A DNA stretch of 64,000 nt from NCBI GenBank assembly GCA_928212115.1, contig CAKMRJ010002223.1, positions 301,258,547-301,322,546 on the forward strand. The letters run 5' to 3'. The stretch is from Lactuca virosa (Eukaryota > Streptophyta > Magnoliopsida > Asterales > Asteraceae). The notes below the pieces were generated by a model. The model saw only the letters and a program-made list of their open reading frames with translations. It was not told where the DNA came from and did not search any database. Positions 10,348-21,991 of this stretch are shown one piece after another (the first letter of the stretch is position 1; every line of letters begins with the position of its first letter). Position numbers and translations under genes: made by a program.

Positions 10348-11399
10348 GTTGGATTTCAGAACAACTTAAATGTCAAAATAGTCCTACCCTCCGGTGTTTC
10401 ATGTCTGGCCCCTGTCTGTACATAGTAGTTGAAAAGTAAATTGTTTAACATGAAAGGTCTAGTATGCTCAAGAGTCATATTAAAGTGATATTGCTAAATA
10501 ACATATGATACTAATGGGCCACACTAAATCAACTTGATACAAATGATTATTTATTAGAAACTGATTTTAATAAATATTCAATAAAACTCTTATAATTAAA
10601 TTGGAAATTATTTATTTCATGGAAATAGTAATTTTTCATTAGCAAGTAACATTATATTATTTCATATGGTATGAATTAATAAATCATGCATAACTTTTTG
10701 GACTAGTTGAAAATCTTTTGTCTTTTACTCAAAAGACAAAGTTTATATTTTATAAACCTTGAGTTTATAAAATTTAAACTAACTTTCTCTTTTTTATACA
10801 ATTTTCGGAATTTGCATAAAAGGAAGAAATGTATGGCTTTTCCATTAGTTTATTCAAAAGAAATGAAGCATGGGAGACATGTTTATGACATGGGGACATA
10901 TGTGCTTAAAGTGTTAAAACTTAATGGTTAATACTTTCACTTTATACATATAAATAAGAGGCTTGCATTCTTGAAATGTTGCTCATTCCTTCTTCTCTAC
11001 TAGTGGCCGAAACTAGTTTCTCCTCTCCCTTTCACTCTAGTTTTGGTTAGAAAACTTGAAGAATACTTGCATATTCATGCCTTCTTTAAGTTCATATTGG
11101 CTATGAACTTAAAGGTTAAGGGTTTAAGAGTTTTGGACTAGCATCTACATTAAGTTGAGTCATTGTTGGTGTCTCAAAGGTTACACATTCTTCATCAACT
11201 TCCAAGCCTCCCAAGAGGACCCAAAGAACTACAAATGTTGTTCTTTCTTCACCTCTTCTTTGGTTGGTATTTTAATCTTTCTATAACTTGCAAGAAGATC
11301 ATTGGTGGATATAAAATGTTTATGTTATTTCAAAAATTAAAGGATTCATTTTCCATATTTTTCTAGTTTATGAAACTATTTTTTAACTAAAACCCAACA
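10348..11399 (+). mobile_element. 5' LTR of a second, larger Ty1/copia element
   Basis: Starts TGTTGGATTTC and ends CCCAACA, giving perfect TGTTGG/CCAACA terminal inverted repeats. A primer-binding site begins three bases later. ATATAAATAAG (10948-10958) is a likely TATA box. The 1.05-kb length is within the copia range. The coding remains of this element resume on both sides of element A, and the 3' LTR is beyond the window. Confidence 0.75.
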
Positions 11400-11401
11400 A
11401 T

Positions 11402-11412
11402 TGGTATCAGAG
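11402..11412 (+). other. Primer-binding site of the second copia element
   Basis: TGGTATCAGAG, matching initiator tRNA-Met, three bases after the LTR end. Confidence 0.8.
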
Positions 11413-14400
11413 ACACCTTGCAAGTTTTGTTAGATTTTTGATTTTTGGAAATCTTAGTTTTTGGAGAATATGGATAACTTGTTTTTGTATAAAAATAAGT
11501 TCATACATATTTTTTTTGACAATTTTTTTGAAATTGTTATTTTATGTGACAAATGTTTCATGCATCTTTTTTCATTTAAAGTTGTCTTAGAAAAAAGCAA
11601 AGGTTATCTGATGTGTATATTGATGTATATGATGTGCATAAACTGGTCAAGGACCAATGTGTTGTTATGTTGTTGTGTTGGTTATTTTAATTATAAAATG
11701 GTTGTAATAATTTTTTTATTAATATGGTATGTAATAATTAAATAGATTAGCTTTTCTTGGTTATTTTTGTAAAGTAATAGATTAGTTTTTAGAATTAATT
11801 TATTTGTACAAAAAAATATAACAAGAAATCAAGTTGGAACCATTTTTGAAGACAAAAGGAGCAATTTTCAAGCCTAAAAGGTGTGCAATATTTTTCAGTG
11901 ACATTTTCTAAAAAGTGTCGCTAATGCTGTTTACAAATGGTTGTTGAACTTTTAGCGACAATTGTTGAATTTTAGCCTTCAAGATGTTTTTCCTATCTTT
12001 TGCAAGCAATGAGTGTTTGCTCAAGTGGGAGCTTCTACAACAATATTACAAGAAGTTTTTTTGGTCCCTTTAAATGTCCATTTAGGAATGGACTTGTCAT
12101 CTTTTGTGTTGGCTCACAAAAATGTCATTAGTTGGTTATGTTTATGCACATATATTTTTAATGCATGTTTGTGTTGTTTATTTTAGGCAATTATTATGTG
12201 TGGTTGATAAATTAGTTTTTCACATGCTAAAATAATTTTGGACAAAATAAACATCACATGGAGTTTGGGTTTTCAAAATTGGACATAAGATGTAACAAGT
12301 TATTATTTTAAAAAAAAAAGACCGGTTTTATAAAATCGTTAATAACGACAAATTTTGAAATACTCTATTATAAGTTTAAAATGGTGATTTTTTGTAACTT
12401 ATACAAACTCCATATATATAAGTAATAAAATGAAGTTTTATTAAAGATATAAAAAGTTCAAATGCACTCAAAATTAATACCGGTTATTAAAATTGAATTG
12501 CGTCAAATTATATAAAAACTAGCTTTTATATAGAACCTTAAAAGATGATTTTCTTTTGAAAGTTGATACCATGATTTATTATATGCATGTAATAACCATG
12601 ATATCATATGTTTTTAAACTACAATTATAAAACATATAAAGACTCTTTCTTTACAAACCTCAAATCTATGCAATCCTTTTAAAGAACACTCACACATTTC
12701 TTGTATGCATTAGTGGGATAAAGGATACCTAACTGCTTAGTGTTGTCTTTTGATGGACGGGGTGTCTTCGCGATTTCTATAACCAAGTTATAGGCAGATT
12801 ACACAAGTTTTTCAAGTTGGATGATTTGATCTGAAATCTTTTGAGATAGAGGATACCTAAGCAAGAGAATTCTGAGGCATAGTTGGGATCAAACATGTCT
12901 AATTAAATTTGTTATTAGAGATCCCATAAATCTAGGAATTATATAGCAAAATATAATTGATAATTGATATCTACCGGGTTGAATTCAAATGGATGGGATA
13001 AAGGATACCTAACCATTTATTTGCTTTGCAACTTGGGTCCTAGACTTTGATAATTAATGTTTTTGGAAACTAACAGGGGTATTAATTATTGAAGATTAAA
13101 TATTGAAAATACTAAATGAATTTTGTTAAAATTTTGTAGTTAAATAATTCATTCTCATTATCATGTATTGTCATTTTCTTTAATGACTTAATGAAACAAT
13201 AACATTTAATAGATACAACTTCAATGAATGGGTTCATGTCTTAAGAGACAATCTCCTGAGAGATATGAAATTGTATACACTTAAAGGTCCTAGCCCTAAA
13301 CTATTTGCCTTGAGCAATAAACCTGAACATGATACCTAGTAAAGGCATCACTGTGATGCTAAAGATGTTTCTAACATCAAGCTAGGAATAGTTATTCGTG
13401 ACTTCTAGGAAGTCTTGGAGAATTTATACATATATTTGATGTTATAACAGGTCAAGTTATATTCCAATAAATATAGTGATATTTTATTTAGAGCTAGTTT
13501 AAACATTGGAATAATGCAAGGCTAAAAGAATCACCTTGTGTGATCCAGGAGGCCCATGTTTTATGGACTGAACACATTTAAGCCCAAGAAATTTACTAAA
13601 GCCCACATAGATGGATATTGTTTCTTTTGTGAAGAAACAGGACACTGGGAGAGGATTTACTCCTCTTATTTGGAAAGAAAGTCTGGAAGAGACTAGTACT
13701 TATTGCATCTACTAGATAGAACTCATACTTTGCATATAACACTTAGGTACTTGGTAATTAAATGCTAATCTAATATTTGTAAATGGCTTACAGATATTTA
13801 TTGAAGAGTAACCAGTTGAGCACAACCAAGTTGGAACTACACTCTCAGAGTTTAGTTTATTATTTATGCTTAGAACATAAAGTACTTGTAATGTAAAACA
13901 ACATTTGTTTTGGAACAATGTATGTTTTAATTTAGCATATCTAAATTTATGTCTCAGTTATTTTATTCAAATGTTTGATAATTTACTTAAGCATTTTTCA
14001 TAACGATAATATTCATATTCTGAAATGATTAACTTCTATTTATCAGACTAGATCTCTTAATAGAATTATAAAGTAAATATAAACATTTTATAAATAAAAT
14101 CAAGTTCAATATACAAGCACTTTGACTTAAACTTGTTTTAAATCAAACTCATCTTTGACATTGTTATCTTTATTATATAAATGACATTCACATATTCCAA
14201 ATTCAAGAAAGGGATCTTTGAAGGCAAATAATGTAGTTTATTTGACATATGTGAACCTTATTTATATGTAAAGGATTCATAATGATATTTTCACCAAAGT
14301 GTAGAGAAAATAATTAAGGAACTATACACCTTGGTGTATGACTTCCTTTCTGATGAATGTCTGAGATTAAGCACAACATACCAAGTCAACTTTATTAACA

Positions 14401-14597
14401 ACTATAGTAGTTTTAATTATATTTTACGTGGTAAAGCATAATTGTGAAATCTTTGTTGAAGGTTTCAAAAGTTAAGATGCAAACCGGTAAGAACCATCTA
14501 AGGCCTTAAATGATAATAAAGGATGAATTAAATCTTATTTGGTATGATTTACTTTCTAATCGGTAGAAATATCGTCCCTTAATCTTTTTGGGATAAT
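11413..14597 (+). pseudogene. Decayed copia gag to integrase (left part)
   Basis: No long frame survives, but pieces are recognisable in order. 13619-13660 reads CFFCEETGHWERIY, a gag zinc knuckle (CX2CX4HX4C) whose last Cys is now Tyr. Near 14398-14500 short frames resemble the copia integrase core (DYS...LRGKA). GATAAAGGATACCTAA-like words recur near 12717, 12846 and 12997. Stops and frameshifts are everywhere, so this is old. The segment stops at ATAAT (14593-14597), the target duplication of element A. Confidence 0.6.
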
Positions 14598-14833
14598 TGT
14601 AACATCCCGAAATTCAGGTACATCTCTTATACCCTTCTTCTTTTCCAAGTTGTCAAGTTTGGCCCCTTAAAGGAAATATTAAGGCAAATGAGTACATGGG
14701 GCGTACTGCAGAGTACGCTGCGCGTACGCATGTGCTTAAGTTGGACGCGGACTCGCCTAGGTACGCTGGGCGTACCCAAGGTTACGCCGGGCGTAACCGG
14801 CCCAGATGCAAACCCTAAATTGTGGCTTGTGCA

Positions 14834-14843
14834 CTATAAAAGG
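14834..14843 (+). promoter_or_regulatory. TATA box of element A 5' LTR
   Basis: CTATAAAAGG; the same box is at 32016-32025 in the 3' LTR. It sets the likely R-region start about 30 nt downstream, upstream of the predicted LTR intron. Confidence 0.65.
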
Positions 14844-15679
14844 AATGTTAAGGCCTTATCCTCAGCCACCATTTCAGAGAGTGAAACCCTAATAGAGAGA
14901 TACCCTTCGTCCCTAGCTTGTGTGTGTGTGTTCTAAGCTTCAAAGTGCCATTTCAAGGTGGTGAAATAGAAGAGGAGGCCATTTTAGGAGCTAGAAGTTG
15001 GTGGACAAGAGTAGATCTGAGTTCTACAGAGGTTGGAGCTTCTTTCTGAGGTAAAAAGCTCAAAGCTTTCCTTGTCATTTGTGATTTGTGCTTCTTGGAC
15101 CAAATTTTAGGGTTTTTGGTCCCAAGGTGGAGACTTTATGAGCAAATGGTCTCCATAAGCCTAGATCTGCCATATTTCAAAGTAAAATGAGTTGTAGGTT
15201 CATAAAAATCTAATCTTGGACGTGAATATTGAGCCATGCATGAGATCTAGACTTTATGAGAAATGAGGGAAGGTGTTAAAGTGATTAGGGACCTTTACAT
15301 CCATGCAAAGGCTTAAAGGTCTCGACTTTATGGATTAAGTGGTCTTAGAGAAGTCAGATCTGGAGTTTGAGTTTGTGTCTTAACCGTTTAAGACCAAAAT
15401 CCATGAATGCATGAAACTGAGACTTACGCTGGGCGTAAATCTCAGTACGCGCAGCGTAAGGGTCTGAGACCCCGATTCTGGATCACCGGAGTACGCCCAG
15501 CGTACAAGAGGACTTTTGGGTCAAGGAGGGGTAAAATGGTCTTTTACCCTTCTGTGGGATTGTAGGAAGGGATGTAATCTAGTCTTTTAGAGCCATTATT
15601 TATTTGAGAGTACTGTTTATGTGTTTAGGCGGGGACTAGATCAGTGTTTTCGTGTGCGAGATTATCCGAGATACCCGAG

Positions 15680-16046
15680 GTGAGTCTTCTCACTATACAT
15701 TACCTAGAGTGGTATTTATATGTAGAGCAGAGGGTCTTGTATGCTATGTGTACATATGAGATTATGTGCATTGTGTTATATGTATGCTATGTGTTGAACA
15801 GACCGGGCCGGAGGGCCCAACGATATAGACCGGGCCGAAGGGTCCAACGACACAGACTGGACCGAAGGGTCCGACGAGCTATAACCGGACCAGAGGGTCC
15901 AACGAGCTACGGGACTGGAGGGTCCCGCTGAGACACATCGACCGGAGGGTCGTACTGTAGCCTCGAGTGGCGTGTGTGTTGTATGTGGTATTTTGGGGAA
16001 CTCACTAAGCATTTATGCTTACCGTGTTGTGTGTTATGTGTTTTAG
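15680..16046 (+). other. Predicted intron inside element A 5' LTR
   Basis: Donor CCGAG/GTGAGT and acceptor TGTTTTAG/GTACC bound 367 nt; the 3' LTR repeats this exactly in length (32926-33292). The donor sits in a small stem (GTGAG-TCTT-CTCAC). Comparable donor/acceptor pairs occur at the same LTR position in elements B, F, D and C. Confidence 0.5.
15800..15956 (+). repeat. Minisatellite in element A 5' LTR
   Basis: About six units of 26-28 bp built on GACCGGACCGAAGGGTCCAA, diverging between units. The same array is at 33047-33203 in the other LTR. It lies wholly within the predicted LTR intron. Confidence 0.75.
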
Positions 16047-16230
16047 GTACCAGTGAGGATCGTGGGAAGGCGCCGGCATGATCAGTACACACTCATAGAG
16101 ATTATGTTGAGATTCTGGGAGTTGTTTTGTGATGATGACATTGGATACGTAATGTTTTGATATTGTTTTATGATTAAAAGTATGATTTAAAAATGAAAAA
16201 ATTGTTTTGGAAATTTACGTTGTTACAAGT

Positions 16231-16242
16231 TGGTATCAGATC
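16231..16242 (+). other. Primer-binding site of element A
   Basis: TGGTATCAGATC, three bases after the LTR; one mismatch to the initiator tRNA-Met complement TGGTATCAGAGC. Confidence 0.75.
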
Positions 16243-16839
16243 CTTGGTTTGAGGGATTCGGATGCACCTTTGGGCGTGTATGAACTCAAACTGAGGATTT
16301 GAGGAAAATTTTCAGAAAAGAAACAATTTTTCTAAAAGAGTAAAAGATTTTGAGAAAGGCAGAACGGAGCAGTGTGTACGATCAGCCAGCGCCCGAACGG
16401 TGATTTCCCAAAATACCCTTACATTATGTGTTATGAGATATGATATGATATGTTATGCATGCTAGAGTAGGCTAGGTATTCATATTAGGACTAGAGTGGC
16501 CTGATTTGTGATGCCTTAGCATAGGAGATTACTGCTGCTATGAGATACTTCGAGAGTGAGTAGGTAGCAGTGAGGAGCTTATGAGAAGTCTACCGAATGG
16601 TAGCCTATGCTTAGTGAGATGTAGATTACTTGTGATCTGGGATCCTAGGAGGTGGACTTGGAATGAATACTGATGCGGTGTGGAAGGTAGTATTGGGCCC
16701 GTACTACTGGAAACACTGGATCAGTGTGCAGTCCAAGTTAGAATCCTTAGGGTACTAAAGAGCAAGTAGGGTTGAGTATCGAGTGCGAGTATACTCGAGC
16801 GAGTCTCTGATTCCTTTTGTGTTGTATTTCAGAGACATC
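16243..16839 (+). other. Untranslated leader of element A
   Basis: Non-coding leader between primer-binding site and gag. It ends with a splice-acceptor-like TTGTATTTCAG (to 16832) eight bases before the gag ATG. Element B has the same arrangement, so part of the leader may be removed by splicing. Confidence 0.5.
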
Positions 16840-18025
16840 ATGGTTGGGACGCGCCATCACCCAGGAGGCAGTGGTACCAGTGGTACCAGTGATGAGGAGA
16901 TCCGTAGGCTGATTCACGAGGAGGTGGTTGCGGCCATCCGAGCTGAGATACCAGAGATGTTCGGGTCTATCAAGACCACGTTGATCGAGACTTTTGATGA
17001 GCGGTACGCCGCTCTTACTAAGGCTGTTGTTGCTGCGGCCACCGCAGCTGTCGCTGCTGCCAGGCCGCAGGGAGGTGACTCGTTGCTGTACCGAGAGTTC
17101 AGCAACACGAAATCACCAGAGTTTGATGGGACACAGGACCCGATTGTCGCGATGAGGTGGATTTTTGATATCGAGGGATGCTTCTACACCTGCTTGTGTC
17201 CGGAGCATCTGAGGGTTAGGTTTGCGCTGAACCAGCTTCGCTTGGGAGCGAAGGACTGGTGGAAGTTTGTGACGACAGACTTCACTACGGCAGAGCTTAC
17301 TGCGGTGACCTGGGAAAGGTTCACCACGATGTTTCGAGATGAGTATGTTCCCCCTGTGGAGAGGGAACGTCTAGCACAGGAGGTCTTATCCCTCAAGTAG
17401 GGAACTGAGTCTGTAACGGTGATTACGAGGATGTTCCATGAGAGAGCGTTGTTTTGCCCTGAGCACGTGTCGACGGAGCAGGCACGTATGAGCCGGTACT
17501 TGAGCATACTGAGGAGGGACATCCGTGAGTTCGTGGCGAACTCGTCATACCGGACATTTGCCAAGCTCCAGGCAAATGCCCAGAAGATAGAGATTGAGTT
17601 GGAGACTCAGGTCAGGGAGGAGGCCGAGTCTCAGAGGAGGGACAGGCGACCGGCACAGGCGCAGCCGGCAGCCAAGCGGGCGAAGCCCGCTGATTCGAGA
17701 TCTGGGGGTCCGAAGGGCCGCACTTGTGGAAAGTGCGGCAAGAGCCACGAGGGAGTGTGCAGAGTTGGGGTGTGTTACAAGTATGGGAAGGAGGGGCATT
17801 ACGCGAGGGATTGCCCCAAGGGATTCTCGGTTTGCTTTCATTGCAACCAGACCGGCCATCGGAAGGTCGAGTGCCCACAGCTGCTGCAGGGATCAGCGCA
17901 TGGATCTGCACCTGCTGCTCGAGCTCCTGAGACCCGGCCAGCGAAGGCCGAGGCACCGAAGGCTCGCGGGAGAGCCTTCCAGTTGACAGCGGAGGAGGTC
18001 CGCGCAGCGCCCGATGTCGTGGCTG
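16840..18025 (+). pseudogene. gag: Element A Gag (capsid and nucleocapsid), one premature stop
   Basis: Start chosen at 16840 (MVGTRHHPGG), just after the acceptor-like site; a further upstream ATG is in frame but less like the related elements. The capsid region (EFDGTQDP...WW.F...W..F...F...Y.P) is typical Ty3 retrotransposon Gag. The nucleocapsid end has a KCGKSHEGVC finger, a knuckle damaged from CYKC to CYKY (GKEGHYARDC), and an intact CFHCNQTGHRKVEC knuckle. An in-frame TAG at 17398-17400 interrupts it and the same frame continues to 18025. TAG for CAG (Gln) fits a single C-to-T change. If the intron is not spliced, Gag ends at TGA 18052-18054. Confidence 0.8.
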
Positions 18026-18090
18026 GTATGTATTCTTTCATTTATTTATGCTGAGTTTGAGATATTGTGCTTATATAATGTTATGTGTAG
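18026..18090 (+). other. Predicted 65-nt intron between gag and protease of element A
   Basis: GTATGT...GTGTAG. It splits a glycine codon: the first base is 18025 and the other two are 18091-18092, and splicing carries the gag frame into the pol frame. Unspliced RNA meets TGA at 18052-18054. Element B has the same junction with a 61-nt intron, and element C is continuous here. Confidence 0.7.
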
Positions 18091-19752
18091 GTACTTTTCT
18101 TGTGAGTTCTGTACCTGCTTTGGTGTTATTTGACTCGGGTGCGAGTCGGTCATTTGTGTCTTTAGCGTTTAGTCAGCACATCAGTATCCAGTGGGAGGCG
18201 TTGAGTCGACCTCTACGAGTTTCCATAGCTGACGATCGAGCTGTGTATGCCACAGATGTGATTCGAGGATGTGTACTCGAGATCTTCGGTGTTGAGTTCC
18301 CGATAGATCTAGTCCCGATTGCGATGGGGGATGTGTGTGTCATAGTGGGCATGGATTGGTTGAGCCGATTTGGGGCTGTTATAGACTGCGAGCGATAGTT
18401 GGTGACGATACGAGACCCTAGTGGGGGAGTACTTACGGTGTACGGCGAGGGTACCCGATGTGGGTCAGCGTTTTGTTCGGCTGCCAGAGCGAGACAGAGT
18501 TTACAGCAAGGTTGCAGCGGGTTTGTAGCCTACGTGATGGATACACGAGTGGCCGTTGGGAGGCCAAGTTCGATGGATGACGTTCCGATAGTGTGTGAGT
18601 TCCCGGATGTTTTTCCGGAGGAGTTGCCGGGTGTGCCTCCCGAGAGGCAGGTAGAGTTCCGCATCGATTTGGTTCCGGGGGCAGCGCCTATCGCCAAGGC
18701 GCCTTATCGCCTTGCGCCGCCAGAGATGCAGGAGTTATCCTCGCAGCTTCAGGAGCTGCTGGGGAAGGGGTTTATTAGACCGAGTAGTTCCCCTTGGGGA
18801 GCGTCGATCCTTTTTGTCAAGAAAAAGGATGGTTCACACCGGATGTGCATTGATTACCGGGAGTTGAACAAGCTAACGGTCAAGAACCGTTACCCATTAC
18901 CGAGGATCGATGATTTGTTCGATCAGTTGCAGGGAGCGTCTTGGTTCTCCAAGATTGATCTGAGGTCTGGATATCATCAAATGAGAGTGCGTGATGAGGA
19001 TATCCAGAAGACGGCGTTCAGGACTCGTTATGGGCATTACGAGTTCGTGGTGATGCCTTTCGGGCTCACCAATGCACCGGCGGCGTTCATGGATCTCATG
19101 AACAGGGTGTGCAGACCGATGTTGGATCGTTCGGTGATCGTGTTCATTGATGATATATTGGTGTATTCGAGATCCAGAGAGCAGCATGAGGAGCATTTTA
19201 GGGAGATCCTCGGAGTTCTGAGATCGGAGAGGCTTTACGCCAAATTCTCCAAGTGTGATTTCTGGTTACGAGAGGTCCAGTTCCTGGGACATCTCGTTAA
19301 CCAGAATGGGATCTTGGTCGATCCGGCCAAGATTGAGGCGGTGATGAGTTGGGAGGTGCCGAGATCCCCCACCGAGATCAGGAGTTTTCTGGGGTTGGCC
19401 GGCTATTATAGGAGATTTATTAAAGATGTCTCCAAGATTGTTGTTCCTCTCACCAGGTTGACCCGGAAGGGCGTGGCCTTCAGTTGGGGCACGGAGCAGC
19501 AGGCCTCATTCGAGACACTTCGCCAGAGATTATGCGAAGCCCCAGTGTTAGCCCTTCCGGAGGGGATGGAGGATTTTGTGGTGTATTGTGACGCGTCGAT
19601 ATCGGGATTAGGTGCGGTGCTTATGCAGAGGGGGCATGTGATAGCATATGCATCGAGGCAGCTGAAGCCTCATGAGACGAGGTATCCCACCCACGATCTG
19701 GAATTGGGGGCAGTGGTGTTCGCCCTCAAGATCTGGCGTCACTATTTGTATG
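18091..19752 (+). pseudogene. pol: Element A Pol, protease-RT-RNase H (5' part, cut by element F)
   Basis: Aspartic protease with LFDSGASRSF (the DSG active site) near 18120-18155, a stop TAG at 18396-18398 in place of a probable CAG (Gln), then reverse transcriptase. RT motifs seen are KKKDGSHRMCIDYR, FSKIDLRSGYHQ, VVMPFGLTNAP and the catalytic FIDDILVYS near 19150, then FLGLAGYYRRFI. RNase H begins near 19570 (VVYCDASISGLGAVL). The frame ends inside ...WRHYLY at 19752 because element F is inserted there; it resumes at 30087. TSD bases 19748-19752 (GTATG). Confidence 0.9.
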
Positions 19753-20740
19753 TGTAACGCCCGTAGATCCGGGCTAGTCAATTTAGAGACGATAAGCATC
19801 AAAAATGATTTTTGATGGAAGATTAATTAGAAGGATTAATCTTAACCAAGTGTAGTATATGTCTCAAGGTTTCCGGATATATAAAGAATGCCGAAATCCG
19901 AGTTATAACGAAGAATTTATGACCTGTCGAAGTTTCGCGACAAATCGGCACGGTGCCGAATGTCGTAAAAAGTGAGTTTTTGATAAACTACTTTTTAGCC
20001 TTATTAATCTAAACGAAACTCATAGTATTCGTTAAACCAAGAAGTTCGATAAAAAGAACGCCCAAATCTGACTTCGTATGAGGAAGTTATGATTTTTCGA
20101 AGTTTCAGCTTAGCAGTAGACAGCTAAAAAAACTCGAATTTTAGATCGAGTGATTTTTAGCCGACACTACCTAAACGAGAATCTAAGGTCTCGTCATTAG
20201 TAGCACAATGGTAAAAAGTCTGACGAAAACGGACGTCGGATGAAGAAGTTATGAATTTTTAACGGATTTCCTGTCCCGGTCTGTTAAAAAGAATAATATA
20301 AAAATTAAAGTCAAAATTAGCCGACGAAGTCTAAACGAAAGTTGTAGAGCGTAATTTTACCTACGCGTGCATATAAAGAACGTCAAAAACGGAGCTCGTA
20401 TGCGAAAGTTATGGATTTTAGAAGTTTTGGTGCGAAAATCGAGAAATTATTTTAAAATCCGAGAAAATTCGCATAGGCCACGTGATCCTCGCATGCTTGG
20501 CTCGTGCCCGACTCGCGTGTCGCATGCTGATTCGACCGAGGGTGCGGTCCAATAGGCTTCCGACGCGCATCGCTGCTGATGCCCCGTGTCCGAGGTGCTG
20601 GCCCAATCCGACACCGGCACGTAGCCTCCTCACATCCGAGCCTCGTCCGAACCTCGCAGCCAGCAGCCTTTCCTCCGGATCCGAGGCTCGCATCTGCTGC
20701 CGCGTGGAGCTTCCTCAGCCATTGATCTTCGGTCTCGCAG

Positions 20741-20750
20741 CCTATAAATA
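20741..20750 (+). promoter_or_regulatory. TATA box of element F LTR 1
   Basis: CCTATAAATA, conserved at 24496-24505 (LTR 2) and 28541-28550 (LTR 3), downstream of a GC-rich stretch and upstream of the predicted LTR intron donor. Confidence 0.65.
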
Positions 20751-21020
20751 GGAGGGTGCGAGACCTCCCGGGTATACTTTGAAAATTTGTCATTTTTAGC
20801 CCTTTTCTCAATATTTCTTTCATTTCAACATCCTCTGAAGCCCCGGTACTTATTCCAAAGCCCGGAATACGCCATGAAGTGCCCAAGAAGCCCGGAAAAT
20901 TTATCTTTTCGGTCTCGAAGCCCGACCTTTCGTAGAGCCCGGTTTCTCATTAAAACTCTCGGTTTTATTAGAAACGATCGTTTTAGGAAACGAATTGCTG
21001 CCCGATTTTCATTAAATCAG

Positions 21021-21708
21021 GTGAGTGTGTAGTCACTTTCATCTTACACATAGATGTACGTTGGTAGCTACGGATTTAGTATGTTGGCAGCTACGGACTT
21101 AGTGCCTGTTGTATAAACCTTGGCGACGATGTGACTTCGTGCCTATTAGATAAACCTTGGCGACGATGTGACTTCGTGCCTATTAGATAAGCCCTGGCGA
21201 CTATGAGACGTAGTGCCTATTGTATAAACCCTGGCGACTATGTGACGTAGTGCCTGTTGTATAAACCTTGGCGACGATGTGACTTCGTGCCTATTTGACA
21301 TAAATTGCTGAGGGAAAGCAATGTTGTCACCCCGGTGTTTGTTTTATTTGACATAAATTGTTGAGGGAAAGCAATGTTGTCACCCTGATGCTTGTCTTGT
21401 TTGACATAATTTGCTGAGGAAAGCAAAGTTGTCACCTTAATGGTTGTCTTGTTTGACATAAATTGTTGAGGAAAACAATGTTGTCACCCCTAATGAAAAT
21501 CCTTAGGCTAGGTCCCTTGTGATAGTTGTCTTAGGGACGTAAGGTGAGGATAACGGGAATGGGTAATTAGGGTTGTTTTTGGTTGATGAAATTAATAAAT
21601 TATTTGTTGATTGATAAACTTAAAGAGTTTATTATTTATTGTGGGTTGTAAACCCTATATGCTCACCAGGCTTCCAAGCCTGACCCACTCAGTTTGTTTG
21701 TATCACAG
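21021..21708 (+). other. Predicted intron in element F LTR 1
   Basis: Donor ATCAG/GTGAGTGTG and acceptor TATCACAG/GTATGG. The same junctions bound 24776-25752 in LTR 2 and 28821-29797 in LTR 3 (977 nt each). The minisatellites and the ~285-bp length difference between LTRs all fall inside. Confidence 0.5.
21113..21490 (+). repeat. Two adjacent minisatellites in element F LTR 1
   Basis: First, about five ~37-bp units on ATAAACCTTGGCGACGATGT; then about four 55-60-bp units on TTGACATAAATTGCTGAGG with GTTGTCACC. The same pair follows in LTR 2 (about 25155-25535) and LTR 3 (about 29200-29580). Confidence 0.75.
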
Positions 21709-21991
21709 GTATGGATACGAAGTTGCTTTACAATGAGAGATTAAAAGAGAAGTAGATCACTTGTGTAAATGAATGTAAGTTTTGTTTATGCTTATGTTTT
21801 TATATTGACAATGACATCACAATGGTTTTAGTGAATAAAATACATTTCTTCGGAAATGATTTGATAACATTTTTATCATGTTTTTCTGCAACAAATTCCG
21901 CAACACTTTTAATCAAATGATTACTCTGATTTTATTTTAAAAAGCATAAACGAAATTGGTCTTTTCTGGCCGTGAAATTGGGGATGTCACA

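Larger units (their letters stand above)
14598..16227 (+). repeat. Element A 5' LTR
   Basis: 1630 bp, TGTAACATCCCG to GTTGTTACA. U3 carries several GTACGC...GCGTAC quasi-palindromes (about 14699-14800 and 15421-15505). CTATAAAAGG at 14834-14843 is the TATA box, with the leader following. A predicted intron (15680-16046) encloses a minisatellite (15800-15956). It lacks about 65 bp present in the 3' LTR after the GTACGCCCAGCGTAC motif near 15505, a deletion since insertion. Confidence 0.9.
19753..21991 (+). repeat. Element F LTR 1 (outer left)
   Basis: 2239 bp. U3 has four degenerate units of about 160 bp sharing GAAGAAGTTATGA-like cores (about 19884, 20049, 20213, 20373). A GC-rich tract follows, then the TATA box CCTATAAATA (20741-20750), then a predicted intron 21021-21708 holding two minisatellites (21113-21294, ~37-bp units; 21295-21490, ~57-bp units). 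It is 307 bp shorter than the other two LTRs: it lacks about 23 bp in the GC-rich tract near 20650 and about 285 bp just after 21052. Confidence 0.92.

Noticed and set aside
15800..15956. Regular repeats resembling a CRISPR array (also 36269-36690 and 21113-21490)
   Set aside because: Units are contiguous, degenerate and lack unique spacers; the setting is a plant LTR. They are minisatellites.
17184..17564. Antisense frames over gag and pol (also 17545-17859, 30077-30928, 37707-38303)
   Set aside because: Shadows of a conserved coding strand; no domain, no start context, and they end when the sense constraint ends.
18396..18398. Programmed stop readthrough (TAG) between protease and RT in element A
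   Set aside because: Element B has sense sequence at this place and the gag stop in A is of the same CAG-to-TAG type, so plain mutation is the simpler view.
20418..20886. Arg/Ala-rich frames in the GC-rich part of the element F LTRs (also 24185-24502, 28201-28623)
   Set aside because: They shift length with single differences between the three LTR copies, lie across the TATA box and lack any domain; GC-rich chance frames.
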